Position numbers and translations under genes: made by a program. From Planctomycetota bacterium (GTDB lineage Bacteria > Planctomycetota > UBA1135 > UBA2386): 64,000 nt of DNA. This document shows, piece by piece, positions 17,445 through 25,614 of the stretch (the first letter of the stretch is position 1; every line of letters begins with the position of its first letter). The notes beneath the pieces are model-generated. The model saw only the letters and a program-made list of their open reading frames with translations, ran no database searches and had not been told where the DNA came from. The stretch lies in the NCBI GenBank assembly GCA_016794035.1, contig JAEUHS010000020.1, forward strand, positions 1-64,000, read 5' to 3'.

Positions 17445-18985
17445 CGCGCCGGCTCCGGCTCCACCGGCGTCGCGGCGTGGGCGCGCGGCAGCGGCTGTGC
17501 GACCATGCGCGCGACCTCGGCCGCGGCCCGCTCGCCGAACGTGCGCCGCACGAGCTGCCGGTACTCGTCGCGGTCGAAGTACTCGAGGAACGCCGCGTCG
17601 CGGAACGCCAGCACCTCGCCCCCGGACAGGTGCCTGGTCGGCAGCGGCAGGCAGTCCCGGCTGTGCTGCGAGTAACCCGACCACTTCGCGGGCAGCGGCC
17701 AGCCGCGCGCGATCGCGTCGCGATACAGCTGCGAACCCGGGTAGGCCATCGCCGAGAAGAAGTTCGCGAACTCGGTGTTCAGCTGCTTGGCGAAGTCGAG
17801 CGTCAGCCGCATCGAGGCCAGGTCGTCGTCGGGCAGACCGAACATGTAGTTGCCCATCACGTGGATGCCGCTCCGTTGCACCATGCCGATCGCCTTGCCG
17901 ATCGCCTCGGGCCGGTAGCCCTTGTCGACGCCGGCGCGCACGCTCTCGCTGGCCGACTCGATGCCAACCGCCAGCCAGCGCACGCCGGCCGCCCGCATGC
18001 GGTCCATCAGCTCCTGGTCGCGGCAGGTGTCGACCCGTGCGTAGGCCCAGATGTTGAGGTCGGCGCGCAGCGCGGCGAGGCCGTCGCAGATGCGGCCGAC
18101 GTGGTCGCGGTGCAGCAGGAACAGCTCGTCGGCGATCTTGAGGTTCTGCACGCCGTGCTCGGCCACCAGGTGCGCGACCTGCGTCACCACGTGGTCCGGG
18201 TCGAAGCGGCGGTAGCTGTTCTTGCTCGGATCGAGCCCGGCCGCGGCCTCGCCGCTCTTGAACGGCGCCTGGATGCAGCAGAACGTGCAAGTGAACGGGC
18301 AGCCGAGCGTCGTGTAGAGCGCGGCGTAGGGCTCGCGCCTGTCGCGGCCGAAGCAGTGCCAGTTGTGCGCGCGGTAGCGGTCCATCGGCAGCAGGTCCCA
18401 CGCCACGCCCGGCATCTCGCCGGGCAGGTCGCGCAGGATCGGCGCGGCGGCGTTGTGCTGCACCTCGTCCCCGTCCCACCACCACAGGCCGCGCACCTTC
18501 GACAACTCGGGCCGCGCCACGCCGGCCGCCAGCGCGCCCAGCAGTTCGTCGATCGTGATCGGACCCTCGCCGCCGCAGACGAAGTCGACCTTCTCCTCGC
18601 GCAGCGTGCGCTCGGGCAGCGCCGCCACGTGGCCACCCAGCAGCATCACGCGCCGCTCGGGCACGTGCGCAGCGAGCGCGTCGCAGATGTCGGTCGCGCC
18701 CGGCATCGCGAACGTCGACGCGTTCGGGTTGTGGCCGTAGACCACGACCACGGTCAGCAGCGGCCGCAGCACCGCCGTGTGCACCGCGACCTCCTCCGGG
18801 CTCAGGTCGAGCGCGTTGGCGTCGAGGATCGCGACCGAGCGGCCGCGCCGCCGTGCGTGCGTGGCCAGCAGACCCGCCCAGATCGGCGGCTCCTTGGCGG
18901 CCAGGTCGGCGCCGAGGTTCTGGTAGATGCGCCGGCGCCCGCCCGGGTTCACCAGCAGCAGGTCGATACCGTGCTCAGCGGCCAT
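17441..18985 (-). CDS. B12-binding-domain radical SAM protein
   Basis: The 514-residue enzyme has a cobalamin-binding-like N-terminal domain (LLLVNPGG, ADLAAKEPPIWAGLLATHAR, LLGGHVAALPE). The radical SAM core carries the CxxxCxxC cluster site GCPFTCTFC near residue 230, and later MGNYMFGLPDDD. Family members methylate or rearrange unreactive carbons, often in lipids, antibiotics or hopanoids. The cobalamin DxHxxG motif is not clear, so B12 binding is uncertain. The ATG at 18985 lies inside the end of the E1 beta gene (11-base overlap), and the stop overlaps the GT2–GT4 start. A role in modifying the glycan or its lipid carrier is inferred. Confidence 0.8.
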   Translation of the reverse strand: MAAEHGIDLLLVNPGGRRRIYQNLGADLAAKEPPIWAGLLATHARRRGRSVAILDANALDLSPEEVAVHTAVLRPLLTVVVVYGHNPNASTFAMPGATDICDALAAHVPERRVMLLGGHVAALPERTLREEKVDFVCGGEGPITIDELLGALAAGVARPELSKVRGLWWWDGDEVQHNAAAPILRDLPGEMPGVAWDLLPMDRYRAHNWHCFGRDRREPYAALYTTLGCPFTCTFCCIQAPFKSGEAAAGLDPSKNSYRRFDPDHVVTQVAHLVAEHGVQNLKIADELFLLHRDHVGRICDGLAALRADLNIWAYARVDTCRDQELMDRMRAAGVRWLAVGIESASESVRAGVDKGYRPEAIGKAIGMVQRSGIHVMGNYMFGLPDDDLASMRLTLDFAKQLNTEFANFFSAMAYPGSQLYRDAIARGWPLPAKWSGYSQHSRDCLPLPTRHLSGGEVLAFRDAAFLEYFDRDEYRQLVRRTFGERAAAEVARMVAQPLPRAHAATPVEPEPAR

Positions 18986-20024
18986 GGCCACCGCCCACGA
19001 GCAGGTCGTCGGCCACCGGCGCGCCGTCCAGCAGGTTCTGCATCGCCGCCGCGAGCCGCTCCGGCGTCGGGTAGTACGCGCGCTCGAGGATGCCGCTCGC
19101 CGGCATGCCGCGGTCCGGGAAGCAGATGCGCACCGGCGCCTGCCGCAGCGCGCCGTGGGCCCGCTCCGCCACCTGGGCGCACACCTCGGCCGCGAAACCG
19201 CCGAACGGGAAGTCGTAGTCGACGACCAGCAGCCGGCCGGTGCGCCGCACCGACGCCACGATCGTGTCGATGTCCAGCGGCTTGATCGTGCGCGGGTCGA
19301 GCAGGTCGACGTCGAGCCCGTTGCCCTCGCAGGCCAGGCGCGCATGCACCGCGGCCAGCGACGCGGCGACGACCGTCAGGCCCTCGCCGGCGTGCAGCCG
19401 CTGGCACTTGCCGAACGGCAGCGTGTAGATCGCCTCGGGCACGTCGCCGGTGTTCTTGTAGAGCCAGCGGTGTTCGAGGAACAGCACCGGCGAGTCGTCG
19501 GCGACGGACGCCAGGAACAGGCCCTTGACGTCGTACGGCGTCGACGGCATCACGACCTTGAGCCCCGGCACCTGCGCGAACAGGCCGTGCAGCGCCTGGC
19601 TGTGCTGCGCGCCGCAGCCCCAGCCGCGGCCGATGATCGAGCGGATCACCAGCGGCACCCGGACCTGCCGGTCGAACATGTCCTCCCACTTGGCGACGTA
19701 GTTGACGATCTGGTCCATCGCCACCAGCAGGAAGTCGTTGCGCAGGTGCACGTGGATCGGCCGCAGCCCGCTGAGCGCGGCGCCCAGCGCGACGCCGGTC
19801 ATCGCGTTCTCGGCGATCGGCGTGCCGAGCACGCGCTCGGGATGCGACAGGTTCGCCATCGAGCCGAACACGCCGAACTTGTCGTCGGCGTCGAGGCCGA
19901 TCGCGAACACGCGCGGGTCGTGCCCCATCGCCTGGTCGATCGCCTCGCGCACGGCGGCGCAGTAGCTGATCGTGCGGCCGCCGGTCGGCGCGGCGTAGTC
20001 CTGCTGGAACTTGCTCCACGGCAT
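18975..20024 (-). CDS. TPP-dependent E1 beta subunit, pyruvate/acetoin dehydrogenase type
   Basis: The 349-residue protein resembles E1 beta: YCAAVREAIDQAM, GTPIAENAMTGVALGAALSGLRPI, MDQIVNYVAKW, then VMPSTPYDVKGLF and the C-terminal LDPRTIKPLD. It starts 3 bases after the alpha gene stops, and together they would form an alpha2beta2 thiamine-diphosphate enzyme. No lipoyl acyltransferase (E2) or lipoamide dehydrogenase (E3) gene is near, and both neighbours are sugar genes. It may therefore transfer a two- or three-carbon unit in sugar biosynthesis rather than belong to a central dehydrogenase complex. Confidence 0.82.
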   Translation of the reverse strand: MPWSKFQQDYAAPTGGRTISYCAAVREAIDQAMGHDPRVFAIGLDADDKFGVFGSMANLSHPERVLGTPIAENAMTGVALGAALSGLRPIHVHLRNDFLLVAMDQIVNYVAKWEDMFDRQVRVPLVIRSIIGRGWGCGAQHSQALHGLFAQVPGLKVVMPSTPYDVKGLFLASVADDSPVLFLEHRWLYKNTGDVPEAIYTLPFGKCQRLHAGEGLTVVAASLAAVHARLACEGNGLDVDLLDPRTIKPLDIDTIVASVRRTGRLLVVDYDFPFGGFAAEVCAQVAERAHGALRQAPVRICFPDRGMPASGILERAYYPTPERLAAAMQNLLDGAPVADDLLVGGGHGR

Positions 20025-20027
20025 GGC

Positions 20028-20975
20028 TCAGGCCTCCAGCAATTCAGGGGTGGGGAACGGGGACGCCTCGGCGAACGCGATCGCGGCGTCGATCTCGGCC
20101 TCGATCGCGCGCTCGATCGCCGCGCATTCGTCGGCGCGGACCATGCCGCTGCGGGTGGCGAACGCCTCCAGCTTGACGATCGGGCAGTCGCGCGCCGGAT
20201 CGACGGCGTTCTCCGGCAGGTCGCAGCGGTCTGGACCCTGGTGCTTCATCCATCGCTTCGTGCGGCAGTGCAGCAGCATCGGGCCGTTGCCGGCGCGGAC
20301 GTGCTGCACCGCGGCGCCGGCGCGATCGAACACCGACAGCACGTCGGTGCCGTCGGCCTGCAGCACCGGCAGGAAGCGTTCGGCGACGCTGGTGATGTCG
20401 TGCGCCGAGTGCGCGCTCTTCGGCATCACGTTCGACCAGCCGTTGTCCTCGCACAGGAACAGCACCGGCAGCTTGCGCAGCGCGGCGAAGTTCAGGCTCT
20501 CGTAGAACACGCCGGCGTTGGTCGCCGCGTCGCCGAAGTACGACACGCCGAGGAAGCCGCCGCCGGTCAGCGACGAGGCGAGGGCGGCGCCGACGCCCAG
20601 CGCGATGCTGCCACCGACGATCGCCGACGAACCGGGCAGGCCGTGCTCGGTGTCGATCAGGTGCATCGAGCCGCCGAACGCGTGCGAGCAGCCGCTGGTG
20701 CGGCCGTACAGCTCCGCCATCAGCTTGGGCAGCGGCAGCCCCTTGGCGAGCGCCGGGCCGTGCGTGCGATGGCCGAGGAACAGCTTGTCGCGGTCGGTCA
20801 GGTGGCGGCACAGGCCGACCGACACGGCCTCCTGGCCGATGCACAGGTGCACCGGCGTCTCCATGACGTCGGTCGCATAGAGCTTCGCGATGCGCTCGCT
20901 GGTCTGGCGGATCAGGCGCATGCGCCGCAGCATCCAGAGCACGGCTTCACGATCGATGGTGTGGGTTCGCTGCAT
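20028..20975 (-). CDS. TPP-dependent E1 alpha subunit
   Basis: The 315-residue protein follows E1 alpha of the 2-oxo-acid dehydrogenases: residues about 40–55 METPVHLCIGQEAVSVG, RTHGPALAKGLPL, the SGCSHAFGGSMHL loop, and the TPP site YFGDAATNAGVFYESLN at about 147–162. The usual GDG of the TPP motif reads GDA. ATG 20975 was chosen; it lies 2 bases after the stop of the heptose kinase gene. The subunit is short for its family and lacks the extended phosphorylation loops of eukaryotic types. It pairs with the beta gene immediately downstream. Confidence 0.83.
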   Translation of the reverse strand: MQRTHTIDREAVLWMLRRMRLIRQTSERIAKLYATDVMETPVHLCIGQEAVSVGLCRHLTDRDKLFLGHRTHGPALAKGLPLPKLMAELYGRTSGCSHAFGGSMHLIDTEHGLPGSSAIVGGSIALGVGAALASSLTGGGFLGVSYFGDAATNAGVFYESLNFAALRKLPVLFLCEDNGWSNVMPKSAHSAHDITSVAERFLPVLQADGTDVLSVFDRAGAAVQHVRAGNGPMLLHCRTKRWMKHQGPDRCDLPENAVDPARDCPIVKLEAFATRSGMVRADECAAIERAIEAEIDAAIAFAEASPFPTPELLEA

Positions 20976-20977
20976 GG

Positions 20978-22102
20978 TCAGGCCTTGCCGGGCACGGCCG
21001 GCGCCTCGTCGTGCGGGTACGGGATCGCCCAGGAGTCCGGACCCGGCACCTGGTCGGTGTCGCGGAAGGCGGCGATCGGCCGGCCCTCGCGCGCGGCTTC
21101 GACCGACGAGAAGTCCTCCTCGCGGTCGTAGAAGATGATCTGGCTGCCCGACGACTCGAACCGGAACGGCACCTGGACCAGTTCCGGCAGCGCCGCCGCG
21201 ACCTCGGCCTGGCGTTCCGGCGGCACGAACAGCAGCAGGAAGCCGCCGCCGCCGGCACCGGTGATCTTGCCGCCGATCGCGCCCGCAGCCCGCGCCCGCG
21301 CGTAGACCTGGTCGACCTCGTCGGTCGAGATGCCGGCGGCGAGGCTGCGCTTGTGGCTCCACGCCTCGTCGAGCAGTTCGCCGAAGCCTTCGATCGAGCG
21401 TTCGCTGGCCAGCAGCTCGATGCTCTCGTCGACGAGGTCGCGCAGGATGCGCAGCTGGCGGCGCTTCTTCGGCAGGTCGGTCACGTAGCTCGCGGCCACG
21501 CGCGACGCCGTGCGCACGATGCCGGTGTAGAACAGCATCAGGTGGTCGTCGAGTTCCTCGGTGCGACCGGGCCGCAGCACCACCGGCGTCACCACGATCT
21601 GCCCGGTCGGCGCGAAGGTGATCTTGTTGAACCCGCCGAACGCCGCGGCGACCTGGTCCTGGGACCCGACGGTCTCGCGCAGCAGCACCTGCTCGGCGTG
21701 CATGGCCTCGCTCATCAGCTCCCGCTTGCCGACCATGCGGCCCTGCAGCGCGTGCAGCGCGTGCAGCAGCCCGACGGTGAAGGCGCTGCTCGAGCCCATG
21801 CCGCTGCGCGCCGGCAGGTCACCGACATGGTGCACCTCGACGCCGCGCTCGATGCCGAGGTGGCCGAGCAGACAGCGCACGACCGGGTGCTCGATCTCGG
21901 CGAGCGTGCGGCAGTTCTCGACCTTCGACCAGACCACGCGGTAGCGGTAGTCGAAGAACGGCGGCAGGTAGCGGCAGCTCAGGTAGCAGTACTTGTCGAT
22001 CGTCGTCGACAGCACCGCGCCCCCGTGCGCCAGGTACCACTCGGGGTAGTCGGTGCCGCCGCCGAAGAACGAGATCCGGAACGGCGTGCGGCTGAGGATC
22101 AC
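20978..22102 (-). CDS. hddA: GHMP kinase, heptose 7-phosphate kinase type
   Basis: The 374-residue protein starts at a GTG that overlaps the HddC–GmhB stop codon. It carries the GHMP signatures: SRTPFRISFFGGGTDYPEWY at the N-terminus, the ATP loop PARSGMGSSSAFTVG at about 98–112, and the C-terminal GGKITGAGGGGFLLLF. The N-terminal GGGTDYPEWY form is typical of D-glycero-alpha-D-manno-heptose 7-phosphate kinase (HddA), which makes the 1,7-bisphosphate. The following gene product would remove the 7-phosphate and add GDP, so the neighbourhood supports this call over fucose or galactose kinase. Confidence 0.83.
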   Translation of the reverse strand: MILSRTPFRISFFGGGTDYPEWYLAHGGAVLSTTIDKYCYLSCRYLPPFFDYRYRVVWSKVENCRTLAEIEHPVVRCLLGHLGIERGVEVHHVGDLPARSGMGSSSAFTVGLLHALHALQGRMVGKRELMSEAMHAEQVLLRETVGSQDQVAAAFGGFNKITFAPTGQIVVTPVVLRPGRTEELDDHLMLFYTGIVRTASRVAASYVTDLPKKRRQLRILRDLVDESIELLASERSIEGFGELLDEAWSHKRSLAAGISTDEVDQVYARARAAGAIGGKITGAGGGGFLLLFVPPERQAEVAAALPELVQVPFRFESSGSQIIFYDREEDFSSVEAAREGRPIAAFRDTDQVPGPDSWAIPYPHDEAPAVPGKA

Positions 22103-23412
22103 GGGCGCACCTCGTCGCGGGCGTCGTGCCGGGCGAGTTCGTGCAGCGAGTCGACGATCAGGTCCGGCGCACACAGGCCGTCGCGCTCGGTGCCGGCGCC
22201 GTAGCCGGTGCGCACCAGCGCGGTGCGCACGCCGAGGCGCGTGCCGAGCTCGATGTCGCAGGCCTTGTCGCCGACCACCAGGCACTGTTCGCGCGCGTAG
22301 CCGAGCTGCTGCATCGCGGTCACGAGCAGCAGCGGCTCGGGCTTGCGACACGCACAGGCGTCGTCGGGGTGGTGTGGGCAGTGCCAGATGCCGTCGAGCG
22401 TGATGCCGGCCGCCGCGAGCTGCCGCCGCAGCTCGGCGTGCACGGCAGCGAGGGTCTGCTCGTCGAAGTAGCCGCGGCCGATGCCGGACTGGTTGGTGAC
22501 GACGGCGATCCGGTAGCCGCGGGCGGCGAACGCGCGCAGGCCGTCGACGACCCCGGGCAGCAACTGCACCGCCGCCGGATCGGCCAGGTAGTTGCGTTCG
22601 TCGATCAGCGTGCCGTCGCGGTCGACGACCAGCAGACCGCCGCGCGGCCGGCGGCGGCGACGCGCACAGGCGGCGAAGAACGCGCTCGCGGCCGCGTAGT
22701 CGGCCGGCACGCCGATGTCGAGGAACGGCGCCTCGGTGCAGAACGCGCGCAGCCCAATCGGCAGCAGTTCCGGCAGCACCTGGCGTTCCAGCGACACGGT
22801 GTGCTGCGGCGGCAGCAGCGCCAGCACGCGCGCCGGCAGCCAGTAGATGCCGGCGTTGATCCACGCCGCGCCGGCGGCGGACTTCTCGCCGAACGCCTGC
22901 ACGCGGCCGGCGGTGTCGATCGTCAGCGCGCCGAAGCGCGATGCGTCGTCGCTGCGCGCGGCGACCAGCGCCGGCTCGACGGCGCGCTCGCGCGCCCAGG
23001 CCACGAACCCGGCGAGGTCGAGATCGCAGAACGAGTCGCCGTTGACGACCAGTGCCGCCGGCTCGCGCAGCAGCGGCAGCGCGAGGCGCAGCGCCCCGGC
23101 GGTGCCGAGCGGCGACGGCTCGCGCGAGTACTCCAGCACGATGCCGGCGTGCTCGCGGCCGAGTTCGCGTTCGATCTGCTCGCCCAGGTGGCCGGTGCAC
23201 AGGATCGCGCGGCGGCAGCCGGCGGCGGCCAGCTGGTCGAGCAGCCGCAGCAGGAACGGCTCGCCGTCGATCGGCGCCAGCGCCTTCGGCCGGTCGGCGA
23301 CGCAGGTCGCGAGCCGGGTGCCGAGCCCCCCCGCCAGCACCATCGCCGTGAACCCGGGCGTGGCCGTGGCCTCCCCCGTTCGCTGCGCCGTTCGGTTTCG
23401 ATCCTCTGCCAT
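22099..23412 (-). CDS. Fused heptose-1-phosphate nucleotidyltransferase and heptose bisphosphate phosphatase
   Basis: The 437-residue protein joins two enzymes. Residues about 20–250 are a nucleotidyltransferase: MVLAGGLGTRL, a KALAPIDGEPFLL active site and VVNGDSF, matching HddC. Residues about 258–437 are a HAD phosphatase of the GmhB type: VVDRDGTLIDERN, VTNQSGIGRGYF, the zinc loop CPHHPDDACACRKPEP and VVGDKACDIELG. Together they would dephosphorylate heptose 1,7-bisphosphate and make GDP-heptose. ATG 23412 was chosen as the first good start; in-frame ATGs further up add a low-complexity leader. The gene's stop overlaps the hddA start. Confidence 0.85.
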   Translation of the reverse strand: MAEDRNRTAQRTGEATATPGFTAMVLAGGLGTRLATCVADRPKALAPIDGEPFLLRLLDQLAAAGCRRAILCTGHLGEQIERELGREHAGIVLEYSREPSPLGTAGALRLALPLLREPAALVVNGDSFCDLDLAGFVAWARERAVEPALVAARSDDASRFGALTIDTAGRVQAFGEKSAAGAAWINAGIYWLPARVLALLPPQHTVSLERQVLPELLPIGLRAFCTEAPFLDIGVPADYAAASAFFAACARRRRRPRGGLLVVDRDGTLIDERNYLADPAAVQLLPGVVDGLRAFAARGYRIAVVTNQSGIGRGYFDEQTLAAVHAELRRQLAAAGITLDGIWHCPHHPDDACACRKPEPLLLVTAMQQLGYAREQCLVVGDKACDIELGTRLGVRTALVRTGYGAGTERDGLCAPDLIVDSLHELARHDARDEVRP

Positions 23413-23492
23413 GCCGCGACCCGCGACCCCGTCCGGGGCCGCTGCCATCGGGCTATCGGGCCCGCTGGCGCCGCGACTTGAACCCGCCGCGG

Positions 23493-24452
23493 TCAGCGCG
23501 CCAGCAGACGCTGCAGCAGCGGCAGCGGCAGGTTGCCGCCGCAGACGACGATCGCCGCGCGCCGGCCCGCGGGCGGCGCGTCCTGCCGGCAGCCGGCCAC
23601 GGCGACCGCGGCGGCGCCCTCGACCAGCAGGTGCTGTTCGCCGAGCATCGCCAGCAGCGCATGCTCGATCGCCGGCTCGTCGACGTCGACGAAGCGGTCG
23701 ATCAGCTGCTGGCAGAGCGGGAACGTGAGCGCACCGGGCTCGACGCCGCCGGCCGTGCTGTCGGACCAGGTCGGCTCGCACGGCACGTCGACGATGCGCC
23801 CCTGTCGCACGCACGCGGCCATCGCCGCCGAGGCCGACGGCGAGCAGGCGACGAACTCGATGGCCGGCCGCACCGACCTGGCGTACGCCGCCATGCCGCC
23901 GATCAGGCCGCCGCCGCCCAGCGCCACGTAGACGACCTCGACGTCCGGCCATTGCGCGAGCAGTTCGACGGCGACGGTGCCCTGGCCGGCGACGACGTCG
24001 GCGTCGTTGTACGGCGACACGTAGTGCCGCCCGGTCGCGGCGGCGACCTCGCGCGCGTGCCGCTCGGTGTCGACACAGTCGGCGCCGAAGCGCTCGACGC
24101 TCGCGCCGGCACGTTCGATCGCCGCGACCTTGCCGGCCGGCGTCGACTCGGGCACGAACACCGCCGCCGCGAGCTGCAGCTGCGCGGCCGCCGTGGCGAC
24201 GCCGAGGCCGTGGTTGCCGGACGAGGCGCAGACGACCCCGTGCCGGCGCTGCGCCGGCGACAGCCGCAGCAGCGCGTGCAGCGCCCCGCGCAGCTTGAAC
24301 GAGCCGGTGCGCTGCACGTTCTCGAGCTTCAGCCGCACGTCCGCGCCGGTCGCCGCCGACAACCATGGGCACGGCACCACCGGCGTGCGCACCACCAGGT
24401 CACCGAGCCGGCGCGCGGCCGCCATCACCTCGTGCGCCAGGGACGCGGACAT
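23493..24452 (-). CDS. Threonine/serine dehydratase-like PLP enzyme, short form
   Basis: The 319-residue fold-type II PLP enzyme has the Schiff-base lysine K53 in GSFKLRGA, the phosphate-side SSGNHG at 77–82 and the glycine loop GGGGLIGG. This matches catabolic threonine dehydratase (TdcB-like), which makes 2-oxobutanoate and ammonia. The C-terminal ACT regulatory domain of biosynthetic IlvA is missing. The gene lies 10 bases after the secreted-protein gene and 80 bases ahead of the heptose genes. Serine racemase-like or other activities remain possible. Confidence 0.8.
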   Translation of the reverse strand: MSASLAHEVMAAARRLGDLVVRTPVVPCPWLSAATGADVRLKLENVQRTGSFKLRGALHALLRLSPAQRRHGVVCASSGNHGLGVATAAAQLQLAAAVFVPESTPAGKVAAIERAGASVERFGADCVDTERHAREVAAATGRHYVSPYNDADVVAGQGTVAVELLAQWPDVEVVYVALGGGGLIGGMAAYARSVRPAIEFVACSPSASAAMAACVRQGRIVDVPCEPTWSDSTAGGVEPGALTFPLCQQLIDRFVDVDEPAIEHALLAMLGEQHLLVEGAAAVAVAGCRQDAPPAGRRAAIVVCGGNLPLPLLQRLLAR

Positions 24453-24462
24453 CGCCGCGCGC

Positions 24463-25614
24463 TCAGCGTCTCGGTTCGGCGCCGGCGGCGTCCGCCGGCG
24501 GCGCCACGAACGGATCGCCCTGCAGCGGGTCGAGGCGCAGGCTGCGACCGCCACCGACCTGGAACCTGGCCCCGCACCACGACAGGCTCGCACCCTCGGC
24601 GCCTTCGAAGCGCACCGCGGCGCCGTCGCGGATCATCTGGCCACCGTCGTCGCGCAGCGGCGCGGCGATCGTGGTCGCCGGTGGTCGCAGGAACAACGTC
24701 ACGCGCTCGCCGGGCTGCAGGTGGCAGACGCCGAACGCGTGCTGCCAGCGCACGCTGCGCGCGCCGGCGTTGAACAGCGTCGCGCGGCCGCCGTAGCGGC
24801 TCGGTTCGTCGGCGCGCTGCAGCAGCACCAGCACCGGGCCTTCGCTCGCCCCGGGTTCGGCCGCGGCGCCGAACTGCAGCTGCGAGCCATCGGGCAGGCG
24901 CAGCACGTGGTCGCGGCCGCTGGCCTGCACGCGCAGGCGCGTGAAGCGCCGCACGTCGAGTTCGACTGCGGTCGCCGTCAACGCCCCGAGCTGCACGTCG
25001 GTCGGTCCCTGGGCGACGAACCGCGTGCTCGCGTGCAGCAGCAGCTCGAACTCGCCGGCCTGGCGCACCTGCACCTCGCCGCCGGCCTGCAACGTGCGCA
25101 GCTTGTCGTGGAAGTAGAGCGGCACGAACGCGTCGCCGACCGCCGCGCGCCACCAGACCCGATCGGAGTGACGCACGAGCAGCGCGAGGTCGACGGCGTA
25201 CGGCAGCGGCTCGCGGCTGCGCAACCGCGCCCAGGCCGGCCAGCCCGCCGGCTCCGGCGCCGCCAGCGGCAGCAGCGGAAACGGCAGCGGCAGCTGCCCG
25301 CCGGCCTGCGCGCCCGGCTGCCCGCCGGGCACCGGGTAGTTGCCGTAGCCGGACAGGCGCGACGGGAACACCGGGAAGCCCTCGAACCGCGGCCGCGGCA
25401 CGCTGGTCCAGGTCGGGTCGAACGGATCGCGCTGCTCCGGCCGCCAGCTGCCCGGCAGATCCGACGGCGTCTCGCCGGACGGCGGCGGCGTCGGTTTCGA
25501 CGCATCTTCGGGCCGTGGCACCTGGGGTACCTGCGGCACCTGCGCCGCCGCCGCACTCGGCAGCAGCGCGCCGAACAGGGCGACGACTGCGGCGACGACC
25601 CAGGGCGCGTTCAC
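24463..25614 (-). CDS. Secreted protein of unknown function
   Basis: The 383-residue protein opens with a clear signal peptide (MNAPWVVAAVVALFGALLPSA) followed by AAAQVPQVPQVPRP, a Pro/Gln-rich linker. The rest is beta-rich, with segments such as VRQAGEFELLLHASTRF and GPTDVQLGALTATAVELDV that resemble FecR-type or anti-sigma-linked exported proteins. I do not recognise a known family with confidence. It overlaps the phosphofructokinase gene by 4 bases (ATGA), so it is part of the acc–pfk operon. Location is outside the cytoplasm, by the signal peptide. Confidence 0.7.
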   Translation of the reverse strand: MNAPWVVAAVVALFGALLPSAAAAQVPQVPQVPRPEDASKPTPPPSGETPSDLPGSWRPEQRDPFDPTWTSVPRPRFEGFPVFPSRLSGYGNYPVPGGQPGAQAGGQLPLPFPLLPLAAPEPAGWPAWARLRSREPLPYAVDLALLVRHSDRVWWRAAVGDAFVPLYFHDKLRTLQAGGEVQVRQAGEFELLLHASTRFVAQGPTDVQLGALTATAVELDVRRFTRLRVQASGRDHVLRLPDGSQLQFGAAAEPGASEGPVLVLLQRADEPSRYGGRATLFNAGARSVRWQHAFGVCHLQPGERVTLFLRPPATTIAAPLRDDGGQMIRDGAAVRFEGAEGASLSWCGARFQVGGGRSLRLDPLQGDPFVAPPADAAGAEPRR

